Shown here: positions 6,292 through 13,864 of the stretch, in pieces | Position numbering within the stretch: the first letter of the stretch is position 1 | How the letters are laid out: every line of letters begins with the position of its first letter | Assembly (NCBI GenBank): GCA_036675505.1 | Contig: JAKFEW010000078.1 | Location: 1-14,201 of the forward strand | Reading direction: 5' to 3' | DNA: 14,201 bases | From: JAKFEW01 sp036675505 | Lineage (GTDB): Bacteria; Cyanobacteriota; Sericytochromatia; S15B-MN24; JAQBPE01 | Program-made: the position numbers and the translations under genes | Notes under the pieces: model-generated | The model's input: only the letters and a program-made list of their open reading frames with translations | What the model was told of the DNA's origin: nothing | Database searches by the model: none

Positions 6292-6549
6292 TCTCCCTCC
6301 TGTGATTGAATCAACATGATATTACCTGCACCTAACAAAACCCTGATCCCAGCTTGTTGCGACGGATGAGAATACAGCCCAATCTGAGGAACGCGCAGGG
6401 GATGACGGCCCGTTGTTCGTTGCGAATCTTGAGGCACCGGTAGGCGCACTAATTTTCCTTGTTTGGTAATTTGGCGCCACTGCCCGATTCCAGCCCTCAT
6501 ATTCGACCCCGGCTGACCCGAAGGCCCGGCCGGCGGGTACAAGCGAGCC
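6292..6549. other. Non-coding, AT-richer spacer
   Basis: About 258 bases separate the divergent 200-residue protein gene and the oxygenase gene. I see no supported gene. The segment to 6498 shares the low G+C of the island. It holds the right direct repeat (6499-6534) and must contain promoters for both flanking genes, but no hexamer pair is convincing. Confidence 0.6.
6499..6534. repeat. Right direct repeat flanking the AT-rich island
   Basis: Same orientation as the copy at 5588-5636. The 23-bp core 6512-6534 is identical and the preceding ATATTCGACCCCG differs at one base. The repeat ends 15 bp before the oxygenase GTG start and marks the point where high G+C resumes. Confidence 0.8.
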
Positions 6550-7206
6550 GTGTCGTTTTCTTCCCCCTGGGCCGGGGCTTTCGGCCTGCAGACCTTCGTC
6601 CGCTGCGTGCCCGACGCGCTGCCGGAAGCCTGTGTCCAGGCGATCCACGCGGCGATCATGGGCTCGCGCTGGGTCGCCGACAACCAGCTGAACGAGCCGT
6701 TTCAGGGCACCTACGGCTTCTCGCTCACCTTCCGGCGCGACGCGCTCGGCGAGGTGCTCACGATGTTCCCAGCGTTCGAGCCGTACCTCGCGGCCACGCT
6801 CTTGCCGGGCTGCGACGCCTTCGTGCTCAACCCGCTCTTGATCGCGGACGGGCGCGGCGTCGGCCCCCACACCGACCAGAGCCTCTCGCCCTACGACGCG
6901 GCGATCGGCTGCCCGGCCGCGGTGAGCGTGTTCTACGTGCAGGTGCCGGCGGGGCTCGTGGGCGGTGAGCTCAGGCTCAGCCAGTTCGGCCAGCCGGTCG
7001 CGACCGTGGTGCCCACGCCGCGCACGCTGGTGACCTTCCGCGGCGACCTCTCGCACCGCGTGACCCCTGTGGAAGGTGGTGCGCCGGGGATCGCATCGGC
7101 CCGCATCAGCCTGGTGGTGGAGCAGTACCAGCTGCCCCCCGCCGCGGGGAAGCACGTGCCGCGCCTCGTGATCACCTCCCGCGCCGGGCTCGAGGCGCGC
7201 GTGTGA
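6550..7206 (+). CDS. 2OG-Fe(II) oxygenase (prolyl-4-hydroxylase-like)
   Basis: A 218-residue non-heme iron dioxygenase of the double-stranded beta-helix type, expected to use 2-oxoglutarate and O2 to hydroxylate an unknown substrate. The iron facial triad is visible: His107 and Asp109 in GPHTDQS and His169 in GDLSHRV. Arg185 in ARISLVVEQY is placed to bind the 2-oxoglutarate carboxylate. The substrate-facing N-terminal third (1-90) has no motif I know. The start is GTG at 6550, the only start codon after the in-frame TGA at 6514. Its ribosome-binding site is weak (AAGCGAG). No signal peptide, so it is cytoplasmic. The stop overlaps the start of the AHSA1 gene, so the two form an operon. The substrate could be a protein or a small molecule; the sequence does not say. 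Confidence 0.88.
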   Translation: MSFSSPWAGAFGLQTFVRCVPDALPEACVQAIHAAIMGSRWVADNQLNEPFQGTYGFSLTFRRDALGEVLTMFPAFEPYLAATLLPGCDAFVLNPLLIADGRGVGPHTDQSLSPYDAAIGCPAAVSVFYVQVPAGLVGGELRLSQFGQPVATVVPTPRTLVTFRGDLSHRVTPVEGGAPGIASARISLVVEQYQLPPAAGKHVPRLVITSRAGLEARV

Positions 7207-7859
7207 ACGAGCTCGTCCTCGCGCACCACTTCGCCCACCCGCTCGCGGAGGTGTTCCAGGCCTGCACCGAGCCCGAGCAGGCCCGCCGCTGGTGGGGCGC
7301 GCCGCCCGGCTACCGGCGCGTCGGCACCACCGGCACGCTCGCGCCCGGCGCGAAGTTCCGCATGGACATCCGCGGGGCCACAGGCGAGCGGGTGGTGCTG
7401 ATCGGCCAGCTGCGCGAGGTGACCCAGGACCGCTCGCTCACGGTCGCCACGCGCTGGAGCGGCGGCCCGCTCGATGGCCGCACGACCACGGTGGTGCTGA
7501 CCTTCGCGGCCGAGGGGGCCGGCACGCGCCTCGACCTGCGCCACGGCCCGTTCGACGAGGACCGGCTGCTGGAGGGCCACCGCGCGTACTGGCAGCATGC
7601 CTTCGGCCGGCTCGCGCGCGTGCTGGCCGGCGAGACCCTGCCATGTTTCGAGGAGCTGCTCGAGGAGTCGCGCGCCTTCCAGGACCCGCTCGGCGTGGCC
7701 GCTTACGCGGTGCTCGCGGGCCTGCGCGCGGCCGGGGCGCCGGCCGAAACGATCGCCCAGGTCGAGGCCACGCTCTACACCCACCTCGCCGCGCTGAGCG
7801 CCGAGCCCTACGGCATGCTCGCGGACGTGCTCCGCGCGCGGCTCTCGCCCGAAGTATGA
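7203..7859 (+). CDS. SRPBCC / AHSA1 (Hsp90 ATPase activator homologue) family protein
   Basis: A 218-residue cytoplasmic protein. Residues 1-140 form a START-like SRPBCC domain of the AHSA1 type, shown by the N-terminal HHFAHPLAEVFQACTEPEQ and RRWWGAP, then alternating strands ending in TTVVLTF and LDLRHGPF. The family has a deep hydrophobic ligand cavity. Most bacterial members have no known ligand, and the Hsp90 link of the name should not be assumed. Residues about 141-218 add a helical extension with a single Cys (in LPCFEELLEE); I cannot assign it to a family. GTG at 7203 overlaps the oxygenase stop by 4 bp (GTGA), so translation is probably coupled. The pairing suggests that the SRPBCC protein handles the oxygenase substrate or product, which is inference. 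Confidence 0.83.
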   Translation: MNELVLAHHFAHPLAEVFQACTEPEQARRWWGAPPGYRRVGTTGTLAPGAKFRMDIRGATGERVVLIGQLREVTQDRSLTVATRWSGGPLDGRTTTVVLTFAAEGAGTRLDLRHGPFDEDRLLEGHRAYWQHAFGRLARVLAGETLPCFEELLEESRAFQDPLGVAAYAVLAGLRAAGAPAETIAQVEATLYTHLAALSAEPYGMLADVLRARLSPEV

Positions 7860-7861
7860 CG

Positions 7862-7888
7862 CCGAGCACGTGTCCAACGGCTGCTCGG
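7862..7888 (+). other. Dyad just after the AHSA1 stop
   Basis: CCGAGCA (7862-7868) pairs with TGCTCGG (7882-7888) across a 13-base loop containing CACGTG. It starts 3 bp after the AHSA1 stop. It could be a weak transcript end or part of the TonB-receptor leader. No T-tract follows. Confidence 0.35.
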
Positions 7889-7899
7889 TAGGCTATGAT

Positions 7900-7922
7900 G
7901 GGTCCTCACAGCCCGAGGACCC
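7900..7922 (+). promoter_or_regulatory. Dyad enclosing the ribosome-binding site of the TonB-receptor gene
   Basis: GGGTCCTC (7900-7907) and GAGGACCC (7915-7922) form a perfect 8-bp inverted repeat with loop ACAGCCC. The ATG follows three bases later. GAGGA (7915-7919) is the only plausible Shine-Dalgarno sequence, so in RNA it would be masked by the stem. TATGAT (7894-7899) resembles a -10 box. If used, transcription would start inside the dyad, which would then act as a DNA operator instead. Confidence 0.5.
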
Positions 7923-7925
7923 GTC

Positions 7926-10037
7926 ATGCCCCGCTTCAAGCCCGTCCCCCTCGCCTTATCGGCCCTGCTGCTGGCCGCGGCGCCGGCGGCCGCGCAGGAG
8001 CCCGACGACCTCGGCGATCTGCTGAAAAAGAACCTGACGCTCGAGCAGGAGGTCACCACGGCCACGCGCTCGGCGCGCAAGGCCGGCCTCGCGCCCGCCT
8101 CGGTGGTGGTCGTGACCGACGAGGACATCGCGGTCCGCGGCTACACCGACATCGAGCAGGTGCTGCACGACCTGCCGGGCTTCGACTTCGCGCGCGGCTA
8201 CGGCGACGAGTGGTCCACGATCTACATGCGCGGCTACCGCTCGAGCAACTCGGACCACTTCGTCTTCATGGTCGACGGCATCATCGAGAACGACCTGTGG
8301 AAGAGCAACGCCTACATCGGCCCACAGTACCCGTTGTCCGACGTGAAGCGCATCGAGGTGACCTATGGCCCGGCCTCCGCGCTCTACGGGCCGAACGCCA
8401 GCCAGGGCATCATCCACGTGATCACGAAGAGCGGCGAGGAACTGGCCGGCGGCCAGACCTACGCGGGCGTCGGCTCGCTCGGCACGGCCTTCGTGGATAC
8501 GACCATCGGCACGGTGGCGGGCGGCACGGACCTCACGGTCACGGCGCGCGGCTTCTCGCAGGCCGGCCGCACGGACGTGGGCCGTTTCCCGGACTTCGAC
8601 TACGCCGATGCGCGGCCGGGCTACACGGCGATCGCCCCCGGCTTCGCGAACTACAAGCGGGACGGCGCGCTGCGCTTCAAGCTCGGCCACGGCGGCTGGA
8701 CCTTCGGCGGCTCGACCTGGCGCCGCGAGGACGCCCCGGGCTTCTGGTACAACGATCGCGCCGCGGCCGTGAACAACGGCGCGAACTGGACCCCTGTGAT
8801 GAGCCACGTCTACGGCCGCTACCGCGGGCGCCTGGCCGACAACGTGACCTGGGCGAGCCTGCTGCAGTACCGCAACCACAAGATCGACGGCGGCTCGCTC
8901 GGCGTCGACTGGGACGAGACCAGCCAGAACTGGGTGCGCACCTATTTCAGCACGGTCTCCAAGGAGTTCTGGGCCAACCAGCAGCTCGAGGTGAACTTGC
9001 TCCCAGGCCTCGACGTGATCGGCGGGCTCGACCTCGCCAACGGCGACTTCCAGGGCAACTACGTCACGGGCACGCAGTCCTTCCCGGAGGAGAGCGGCAG
9101 GGTCAGCCAGGCGCCCGGCGAGCCGCCGCTGCCTGGCGCCGGCAACGTCTACGACATCACGCGCGCCGCGGCCTACGGCCAGGGCACCTGGACGCCGATC
9201 GACCCGCTCCAGTTCACGATCGGCGCCCGCTACGACTACCGCATCCTGCGCAACCAGCCGGCCTACGGCGGCCTGGGCGGCGTGTTCTCGCCGCGCCTCG
9301 GCGCCGTATGGGCGCCGAACGACACCTGGACCTTGAAGGCGCTGTACGCCACGGGCTTCATCGACCCCGACAACTTCACGGCCTTCTCGACGGCGCCCGG
9401 CCGCACGCTGCGCGCCGTCGACCTGCGCCCCGAGAAGCTGCAGAGCGGCGAGGTGGCGATCGGCCAGAAGCTCTCCGAGACGCTGCAGCACGAGGTGGCG
9501 GGCTACCTGAACGACTACGACGACACCTTCGGCCAGCTGCAGGTGCCCGACCCCGCGCGGCCGGGCCAGACCACCGGCCAGAACCGCAACTTCGGCGGGC
9601 GCACGATCAAAGGCGCCGAGTACCGCCTCAACTGGACGCCCTGGCCCGGCGTGAAGACCTGGGCCAACTACACCTTCGCCGACCCGCAGAACGATCCGGG
9701 CCAGCCCGTGACCGGCGACATCGCCGCGCACAAGGGCAACCTCGGCGCTTCTACCAGGCTCGGCGACTGGCGCGGCAGCCTGCGCGCCAACCTGGTCGGC
9801 GCCAGGCCCACGATCGACTCGAACCCCGTGAAGGTGATCGCGCCGTACGCCGTCCTGAACGCCTCGCTCGGCAAGACGAACCTGGGCCTCGCGGGCGTCA
9901 GCGCCGACTTGATCGTCAACAACCTGCTCGACGCCGAGTACTATGATCCAGGGGTCCGCACGGCGACCGGCATCTACGCGTCGCAGCTGCCCCAGAACGG
10001 GCGGACCGTCATGGTGAGGCTGGGTTATGAGTTCTAG
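7926..10037 (+). CDS. TonB-dependent outer-membrane receptor
   Basis: A 703-residue outer-membrane active-transport receptor. Residues 1-23 are a signal peptide ending AAPAAA. A short region with DDLGDLLKKNLTLEQEV leads to the plug domain, about 43-170 (TTATRSARK, ASVVVVTDEDI, YTDIEQVLHDLPGFD, IYMRGYRS, MVDGIIEN, VKRIEVTYGPASALYGPNA). The remaining 530 residues have the alternating aromatic pattern of a 22-strand barrel and end in Phe703 (VMVRLGYEF), as expected for Bam-assembled proteins. There is no N-terminal STN signalling domain and no clear TonB box. The ligand cannot be read; I see no Fur box upstream. GAGGA lies 6 bases before the ATG, inside a dyad. The stop overlaps the YfiR-like gene by 11 bp, so the two products are probably made together. 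Confidence 0.95.
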   Translation: MPRFKPVPLALSALLLAAAPAAAQEPDDLGDLLKKNLTLEQEVTTATRSARKAGLAPASVVVVTDEDIAVRGYTDIEQVLHDLPGFDFARGYGDEWSTIYMRGYRSSNSDHFVFMVDGIIENDLWKSNAYIGPQYPLSDVKRIEVTYGPASALYGPNASQGIIHVITKSGEELAGGQTYAGVGSLGTAFVDTTIGTVAGGTDLTVTARGFSQAGRTDVGRFPDFDYADARPGYTAIAPGFANYKRDGALRFKLGHGGWTFGGSTWRREDAPGFWYNDRAAAVNNGANWTPVMSHVYGRYRGRLADNVTWASLLQYRNHKIDGGSLGVDWDETSQNWVRTYFSTVSKEFWANQQLEVNLLPGLDVIGGLDLANGDFQGNYVTGTQSFPEESGRVSQAPGEPPLPGAGNVYDITRAAAYGQGTWTPIDPLQFTIGARYDYRILRNQPAYGGLGGVFSPRLGAVWAPNDTWTLKALYATGFIDPDNFTAFSTAPGRTLRAVDLRPEKLQSGEVAIGQKLSETLQHEVAGYLNDYDDTFGQLQVPDPARPGQTTGQNRNFGGRTIKGAEYRLNWTPWPGVKTWANYTFADPQNDPGQPVTGDIAAHKGNLGASTRLGDWRGSLRANLVGARPTIDSNPVKVIAPYAVLNASLGKTNLGLAGVSADLIVNNLLDAEYYDPGVRTATGIYASQLPQNGRTVMVRLGYEF

Positions 10038-10626
10038 AGTCGTCTTCCGATCGGCGCTCGCGCTCGCGGGCGCGCTCCTCGTGGGCCTGCCCGTGCCCTT
10101 CGTCACGGCGCCTGCGCGCGCGGCGTCGTTGCCGGCGCAGTTCCAGGCCGGCCTGCTCGTGCGCATGCTGCCGTACGACAAGACGCTCGCCGAGCGCACC
10201 GACAGCATGCGCGTGGGCGTGCTCTACGCGCCCGGCAACGCGGACTCCGAGGCGGCGGCGGCCGCGCTGGTCGCGCAGATCGGCAAGGTCGCGCCGGGCA
10301 AGCGGATCCAGGGCAAGCCGCTCGAGGCGGACAAGCTGCCGTTCGGCGGCAAGGCCGACCTCGAGGCGCGCCACAAGCAGGAGGCCTTCGCCGTGCTGTT
10401 CCTGTCGCCGGGCCTCGGCCCCCAGACCGCCCAGATCGTGCAGGTGGCGCGCGGCCACGGCATCTTGACCGTCGGCTCGCTGCGCCAGAACGTGAAGGCG
10501 GGCGCCGCCGTGGCGCTGGTGGCCGAGGGCGACAACCCGAAGATCGTCGTGAACGTGGCGGCGTCCCAGGCGACCGGCGCGGCCTTCTCGAGCGCGTTCC
10601 TCTCGCTCGCGGAGATCATGAACTAG
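10027..10626 (+). CDS. YfiR-like (DUF4154) periplasmic protein
   Basis: A 199-residue exported protein. Residues 1-32 are a signal peptide (cleavage near ARA-A33). The mature part follows the YfiR/DUF4154 pattern: an early helix (AQFQAGLLVRMLPYD), a strand RVGVLY, AFAVLFLSP, then GILTVGS (145-151), VALVAEGDNPKIVVNV and a final helix with FSSAFLSLAEIMN. In Pseudomonas, YfiR is a periplasmic repressor of the diguanylate cyclase YfiN. Here it shares an 11-bp overlap with a TonB receptor, so a periplasmic signalling or receptor-accessory role fits. The mature protein has no cysteine, unlike Pseudomonas YfiR, whose disulfides control its activity. GTGAGG lies 8 bases before ATG 10027. Family assignment rests on pattern recognition; moderately sure. 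Confidence 0.75.
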   Translation: MSSRVVFRSALALAGALLVGLPVPFVTAPARAASLPAQFQAGLLVRMLPYDKTLAERTDSMRVGVLYAPGNADSEAAAAALVAQIGKVAPGKRIQGKPLEADKLPFGGKADLEARHKQEAFAVLFLSPGLGPQTAQIVQVARGHGILTVGSLRQNVKAGAAVALVAEGDNPKIVVNVAASQATGAAFSSAFLSLAEIMN

Positions 10627-10637
10627 CCGTTCAGCGG

Positions 10638-10664
10638 CGAGCGAGGCTTGTAAGCCCTCGCTCG
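10638..10664 (+). terminator. Hairpin after the YfiR-like gene, possible terminator
   Basis: CGAGCGAGG (10638-10646) and CCTCGCTCG (10656-10664) form a perfect 9-bp stem with loop CTTGTAAGC. It starts 11 bp after the stop. There is no T-run, so efficiency is uncertain. The -35 element of the next promoter lies in its loop. Confidence 0.5.
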
Positions 10665-10676
10665 TCCGCCTAGAAT
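10648..10676 (+). promoter_or_regulatory. Probable promoter of the transporter-fusion gene
   Basis: TTGTAA (10648-10653, 4 of 6) is followed by 17 bases and TAGAAT (10671-10676, 5 of 6). Transcription would start near 10683, about 26 bases before the TTG start codon. This would allow expression independent of the TonB-receptor transcript. Confidence 0.5.
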
Positions 10677-10708
10677 GGTGGTTCCGCCCCCAAGCTCCGG
10701 AGACGCCC

Positions 10709-13700
10709 TTGCCCCTCGCGCGCCCCGCCCCGAACGCCGCCGGTCCGGCTGCGGCGCTGCGGCGCATCCTCGGGCTCGAGCCCGGCGAGGGCCCGAAGGT
10801 CGCGCGCTTCACCGCCGCGATGGCGCTGATCGACGGCGGCCTCGTGATCGGCGTCAGCGCCGCCGACGCGCTCTTCCTCAAGACCGTGGGGCCCGAGGGC
10901 CTGCCGTGGGTGTACGTGGCGGCGGCGCTCGTGGCGGTGCTCTACCTGCCCGCGAACGCCTGGCTCGGCGCGCGCTTCGGCCGGGCGCGCACGCTCGACG
11001 CCACGCTCGTGGTGGTGGCCGCGGGCAACCTGGCCGCCCTCGCGGGCTTCGCGCTCGCGCCCGCCGACACGGGCGCCGCCGTCGCCGTGGCCTACGCCGT
11101 GAAGATCTGGAACGCGCTCTGGTGGATCGCGCTCTTCAACCTCTTCTGGAACTTCGCCGAGGACTACTTCACGCTCGCCGACGGCAAGCGCCTGTTCTCG
11201 ATCCTGGCCGGCGGCGGCGCGCTCGGCGCGGTGGTGGCAGGCCTCGCCGTGGGCCTCTTCACGCGCGTGGCGCCCGTCGAGCAGCTCTTCTTCGTCTGGT
11301 CCGTCACGGCGCTCGCGACGCTGCCGTTGCTCAGGGCGATCCGGCGGGAGCACCGGCCGATCGGCGTGCCGATCGAGACGGCCGGGATGAACGGGCTCAA
11401 GCAAGCCGTCGCGGCGCTGCGCAGCTCGCCCTACGTGCGCATGCTCTCGGCGCTCATGCTCGCCGGGATGGCGGCCTACGTGGTCGCGGACTTCCTGACG
11501 ATGAAGATCGTGGCGCGCGAGCCCGACGCCGGGCAGGTGGCCGCGTTGCTCGGCGCGATGTTCGCGGGCTTCAACGCCTGGGTGCTGGCCGTCAACTTCC
11601 TGCTCTTCAACCGCCTCGTGCGGCGGATCGGCGTGCTCGGCGTCGCGGCGCTGACGCCGCCGGTCTACTTGATCGGCTTCCTCGCCGTGTGGGCGGTGGC
11701 CGACCTGCCGGCGGCGCTCCTGCTCGCGCTGGCCTACCGCGGCTGCGTGCCCGCCGTGCAGGCGAACGCCCAGGCGCTGCTCTTCAACGCGGTGCCCGCG
11801 TTCGTCCGCAAGGACCTGCGCGTGCTGTTGAAGGGCGTGCTCGAGCAGCTGATGATGGGCGCGACAGCGCTCGCGCTGATCGGCGCCGCGCCGGCGCTCG
11901 GCACGAGCGGCACGGCCCTGTTGGGCGCGGCGATCGCCGCCGCCTGCCTGCTCCTGGTCTGGCGGCTCGCGCCGCTCTACGGCGACGCCGTGGCCGAGGC
12001 GCTGCGCAGCGATCGCCTCGATCTCACGCGCGGCGAGGCCGCCCTCGACGACCTGGTGGCCGGCGGCCTCACCACCTCCGCGCGCGACGGCCTGGCTGCC
12101 CGCGTGCGGGCCGCGGCGCCCGATGAGGCGGTCGAGGCGCTGCGGCTGCTCTGGCTCGCCGACCGCGAGGCCGCCGCGGCCACGCTCGTGGCCGCGCTGA
12201 CGCACCGCCCCGCGGACGCCGACGCCTTCGCGCCGCTGCTCGCGGAGCTCCTGCCCACCGGCAACGACGCCCTGATCCGCCACCTCGGCGACTGGCTCGA
12301 GCAGGCCGACCTGCGCCGCACGCCCGGCCTCGCCCAGGTGCTCGCGGACCACCACCTGGTGCGCCCGCGCGAGCTCACGGCCTGGCTCTCCGCCGGCGAC
12401 CCGGCCGCCCGCGCGGCCGCGGCGGGCGCGCTGTTGCGCGGCGCGCCCGTGGCCGAGATCGCCCAGGCGCTGCGCACGGTCGAGGCGCAGCTCGGCGGGG
12501 TGGCCATCGAGCAGCGGCTCGCGCTCCAGGCGATCGGCCGCGCCGGCGATCGGCGCCTCACGCCGGTCGTGGCGCGCTTCCTCGCCGAGCCCGAGCCCGA
12601 CCTGCGCCACGCCGCCGTCGAGGCGCTCGCCCGGCTGGCCTCGCCGGAAGACGATCGGCTGACTTCGCGCCTGCTCGCGCTCGCGGCCGAGCCCGGCGGC
12701 AGGCTGGCCGCCCTCGCGGCGCTCGCGGCGATCCGCGACCCCGCCGCGGTGCGGCCGCTGCTCGCGCTCGCGGGCGATCTGGGGCCCGCCGAGCGGCGCC
12801 GCGTGGCGCGCCTGATCGCCGCCCTCGGGCCTGTGGCGATGCCCACCGTGGCGTCGGCGGCGCTCGACCCCGCGCTGCCGTACGCCGGCCGCATCGAAGC
12901 CGTCTGGGCGCTCGCGGCGCTCGCGCCCGGGCACCTGGCGCGCCTCTGGCCGGCGCTCGTGACGGCCGAGACCCGGCGCGGGCTCGCCGCGCGCGATCTC
13001 GCAGCCTCGCTCGCTGGCGAGCCGGGACCCGGCGACGCTGTCTTGATGCGGGTCTACGCCGAGCGGCCCGGGTCCGCGCTGGAGCTGATGCTCCACGTGC
13101 TCGCGGCCGCCGGCCGCCTGCCGGGCGCCGAGATGGTGAGCGCGTCGCTGCGCTCGGCCGACTCGCGCCGGCGCGGCGAGGCGCTCGAGGCCGTCGAGCT
13201 GAGCCTGCCGCGGCGCCTCTTCCGGCCGCTCGCGCCGCTGCTCGGCCTGGGCGACGCGCCGGCCGCAAGAACGCCCCCCGCGGACGTGCGCGCGGGCGCG
13301 CTCGCGGCCGACGACCCGCTCGAGCTCGCCGCGGCGATCCAGGCGACCTGGGACGCGGCGGCGGAGCACGCGGCCCTGCGCATCCGCGAGGCCGCACGCC
13401 GGCACCCGGCCGAGCTCGTGAAGGCGACCGCCGTGCCGCTTTTGACGCGCCGCGAGGCAGGCCACGGCGGGTCCGGCCCGACGCCGGTGGAGCTCGTCGC
13501 GGCGCTGGCCGGCGCCTCGCCGTTCGCGGACCTGCCGCTGCCGGCGCTCACGCTGCTCGCGCGCGCGGCGCGGATCGGCGCGACGCCGGACGGCCCGGTC
13601 TACGTGGCGGCGACCCGCGCGGACGGCACCTACGTGGTGACCGCGGGCGCCGCGCGCGGCGAGGCCCGCGCCTGGGGCCCCGGCGAGAGCTTCGGCGCGG

Positions 13701-13864
13701 GCGGCGCCTTCGGCCGGCCGGTGCGCGGCGAGACCGTGATCGGCGAGGCGCTCACCTACGTCTTCGTGCCCGACGAGGCGATCCGCCAGGCCGCGCTCAC
13801 CTGGCCGGACGCCGCGATGGCGTTGCTCGCCGCCCGCTGGCGGCCCGAAGGCGGTGCCGCATGA
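10709..13864 (+). CDS. Nucleotide-transporter-like membrane protein fused to HEAT repeats and a cNMP-binding-like domain
   Basis: A 1051-residue three-part inner-membrane protein. Residues about 30-430 form a 12-helix-like transporter region. NLFWNFAEDYFTLADGKRLF (144-163) followed by AGGGALGAVVAG resembles the ATP:ADP antiporter (NTT/Npt) signature, so nucleotide transport is possible but unproven. Residues about 430-920 are Ala/Leu-rich paired helices typical of HEAT-like repeats (e.g. DLRHAAVEALARLASPEDD). Residues 927-1045 resemble a cyclic-nucleotide-binding domain: FADLPLPALTLLA, GTYVVTAG, GESFGAGGAFG, then RGETV. In its phosphate-binding cassette Arg1006 is kept, but the usual FGE glutamate is Ala997, so normal cNMP binding is doubtful. 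The TTG start at 10709 has GGAG 7 bases upstream. The stop overlaps the next start (ATGA). Similar fusions are known in some environmental bacteria, without a proven role. Confidence 0.82.
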   Translation: MPLARPAPNAAGPAAALRRILGLEPGEGPKVARFTAAMALIDGGLVIGVSAADALFLKTVGPEGLPWVYVAAALVAVLYLPANAWLGARFGRARTLDATLVVVAAGNLAALAGFALAPADTGAAVAVAYAVKIWNALWWIALFNLFWNFAEDYFTLADGKRLFSILAGGGALGAVVAGLAVGLFTRVAPVEQLFFVWSVTALATLPLLRAIRREHRPIGVPIETAGMNGLKQAVAALRSSPYVRMLSALMLAGMAAYVVADFLTMKIVAREPDAGQVAALLGAMFAGFNAWVLAVNFLLFNRLVRRIGVLGVAALTPPVYLIGFLAVWAVADLPAALLLALAYRGCVPAVQANAQALLFNAVPAFVRKDLRVLLKGVLEQLMMGATALALIGAAPALGTSGTALLGAAIAAACLLLVWRLAPLYGDAVAEALRSDRLDLTRGEAALDDLVAGGLTTSARDGLAARVRAAAPDEAVEALRLLWLADREAAAATLVAALTHRPADADAFAPLLAELLPTGNDALIRHLGDWLEQADLRRTPGLAQVLADHHLVRPRELTAWLSAGDPAARAAAAGALLRGAPVAEIAQALRTVEAQLGGVAIEQRLALQAIGRAGDRRLTPVVARFLAEPEPDLRHAAVEALARLASPEDDRLTSRLLALAAEPGGRLAALAALAAIRDPAAVRPLLALAGDLGPAERRRVARLIAALGPVAMPTVASAALDPALPYAGRIEAVWALAALAPGHLARLWPALVTAETRRGLAARDLAASLAGEPGPGDAVLMRVYAERPGSALELMLHVLAAAGRLPGAEMVSASLRSADSRRRGEALEAVELSLPRRLFRPLAPLLGLGDAPAARTPPADVRAGALAADDPLELAAAIQATWDAAAEHAALRIREAARRHPAELVKATAVPLLTRREAGHGGSGPTPVELVAALAGASPFADLPLPALTLLARAARIGATPDGPVYVAATRADGTYVVTAGAARGEARAWGPGESFGAGGAFGRPVRGETVIGEALTYVFVPDEAIRQAALTWPDAAMALLAARWRPEGGAA

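Noticed and set aside
6330..6534. Integron cassette (attC) explanation for the AT-rich gene
   Set aside because: ACCTAAC near 6332 fits a core-site half, but no partner GTTRRRY site lies at a suitable distance and there is no matching site at the other end.
5862..6683. Small open frames on both strands across the AT-rich island and its spacer
   Set aside because: They lack ribosome-binding sites and recognisable domains, and they overlap the better-supported 5689-6291 gene or the direct repeat.
7956..10208. A 750-codon minus-strand frame and a 683-codon alternative plus-strand frame over the TonB receptor
   Set aside because: Both have low-complexity Arg/Ala/Gly-rich products. The receptor frame shows signal peptide, plug, barrel and terminal Phe.
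10670..13465. A 931-codon open frame on the minus strand opposite the transporter fusion
   Set aside because: The product is Arg/Gly/Ala/His-rich without domains, as expected for the complement of a high-GC gene. The plus-strand frame has recognisable domains, a ribosome-binding site and a 4-bp overlap with the next gene.
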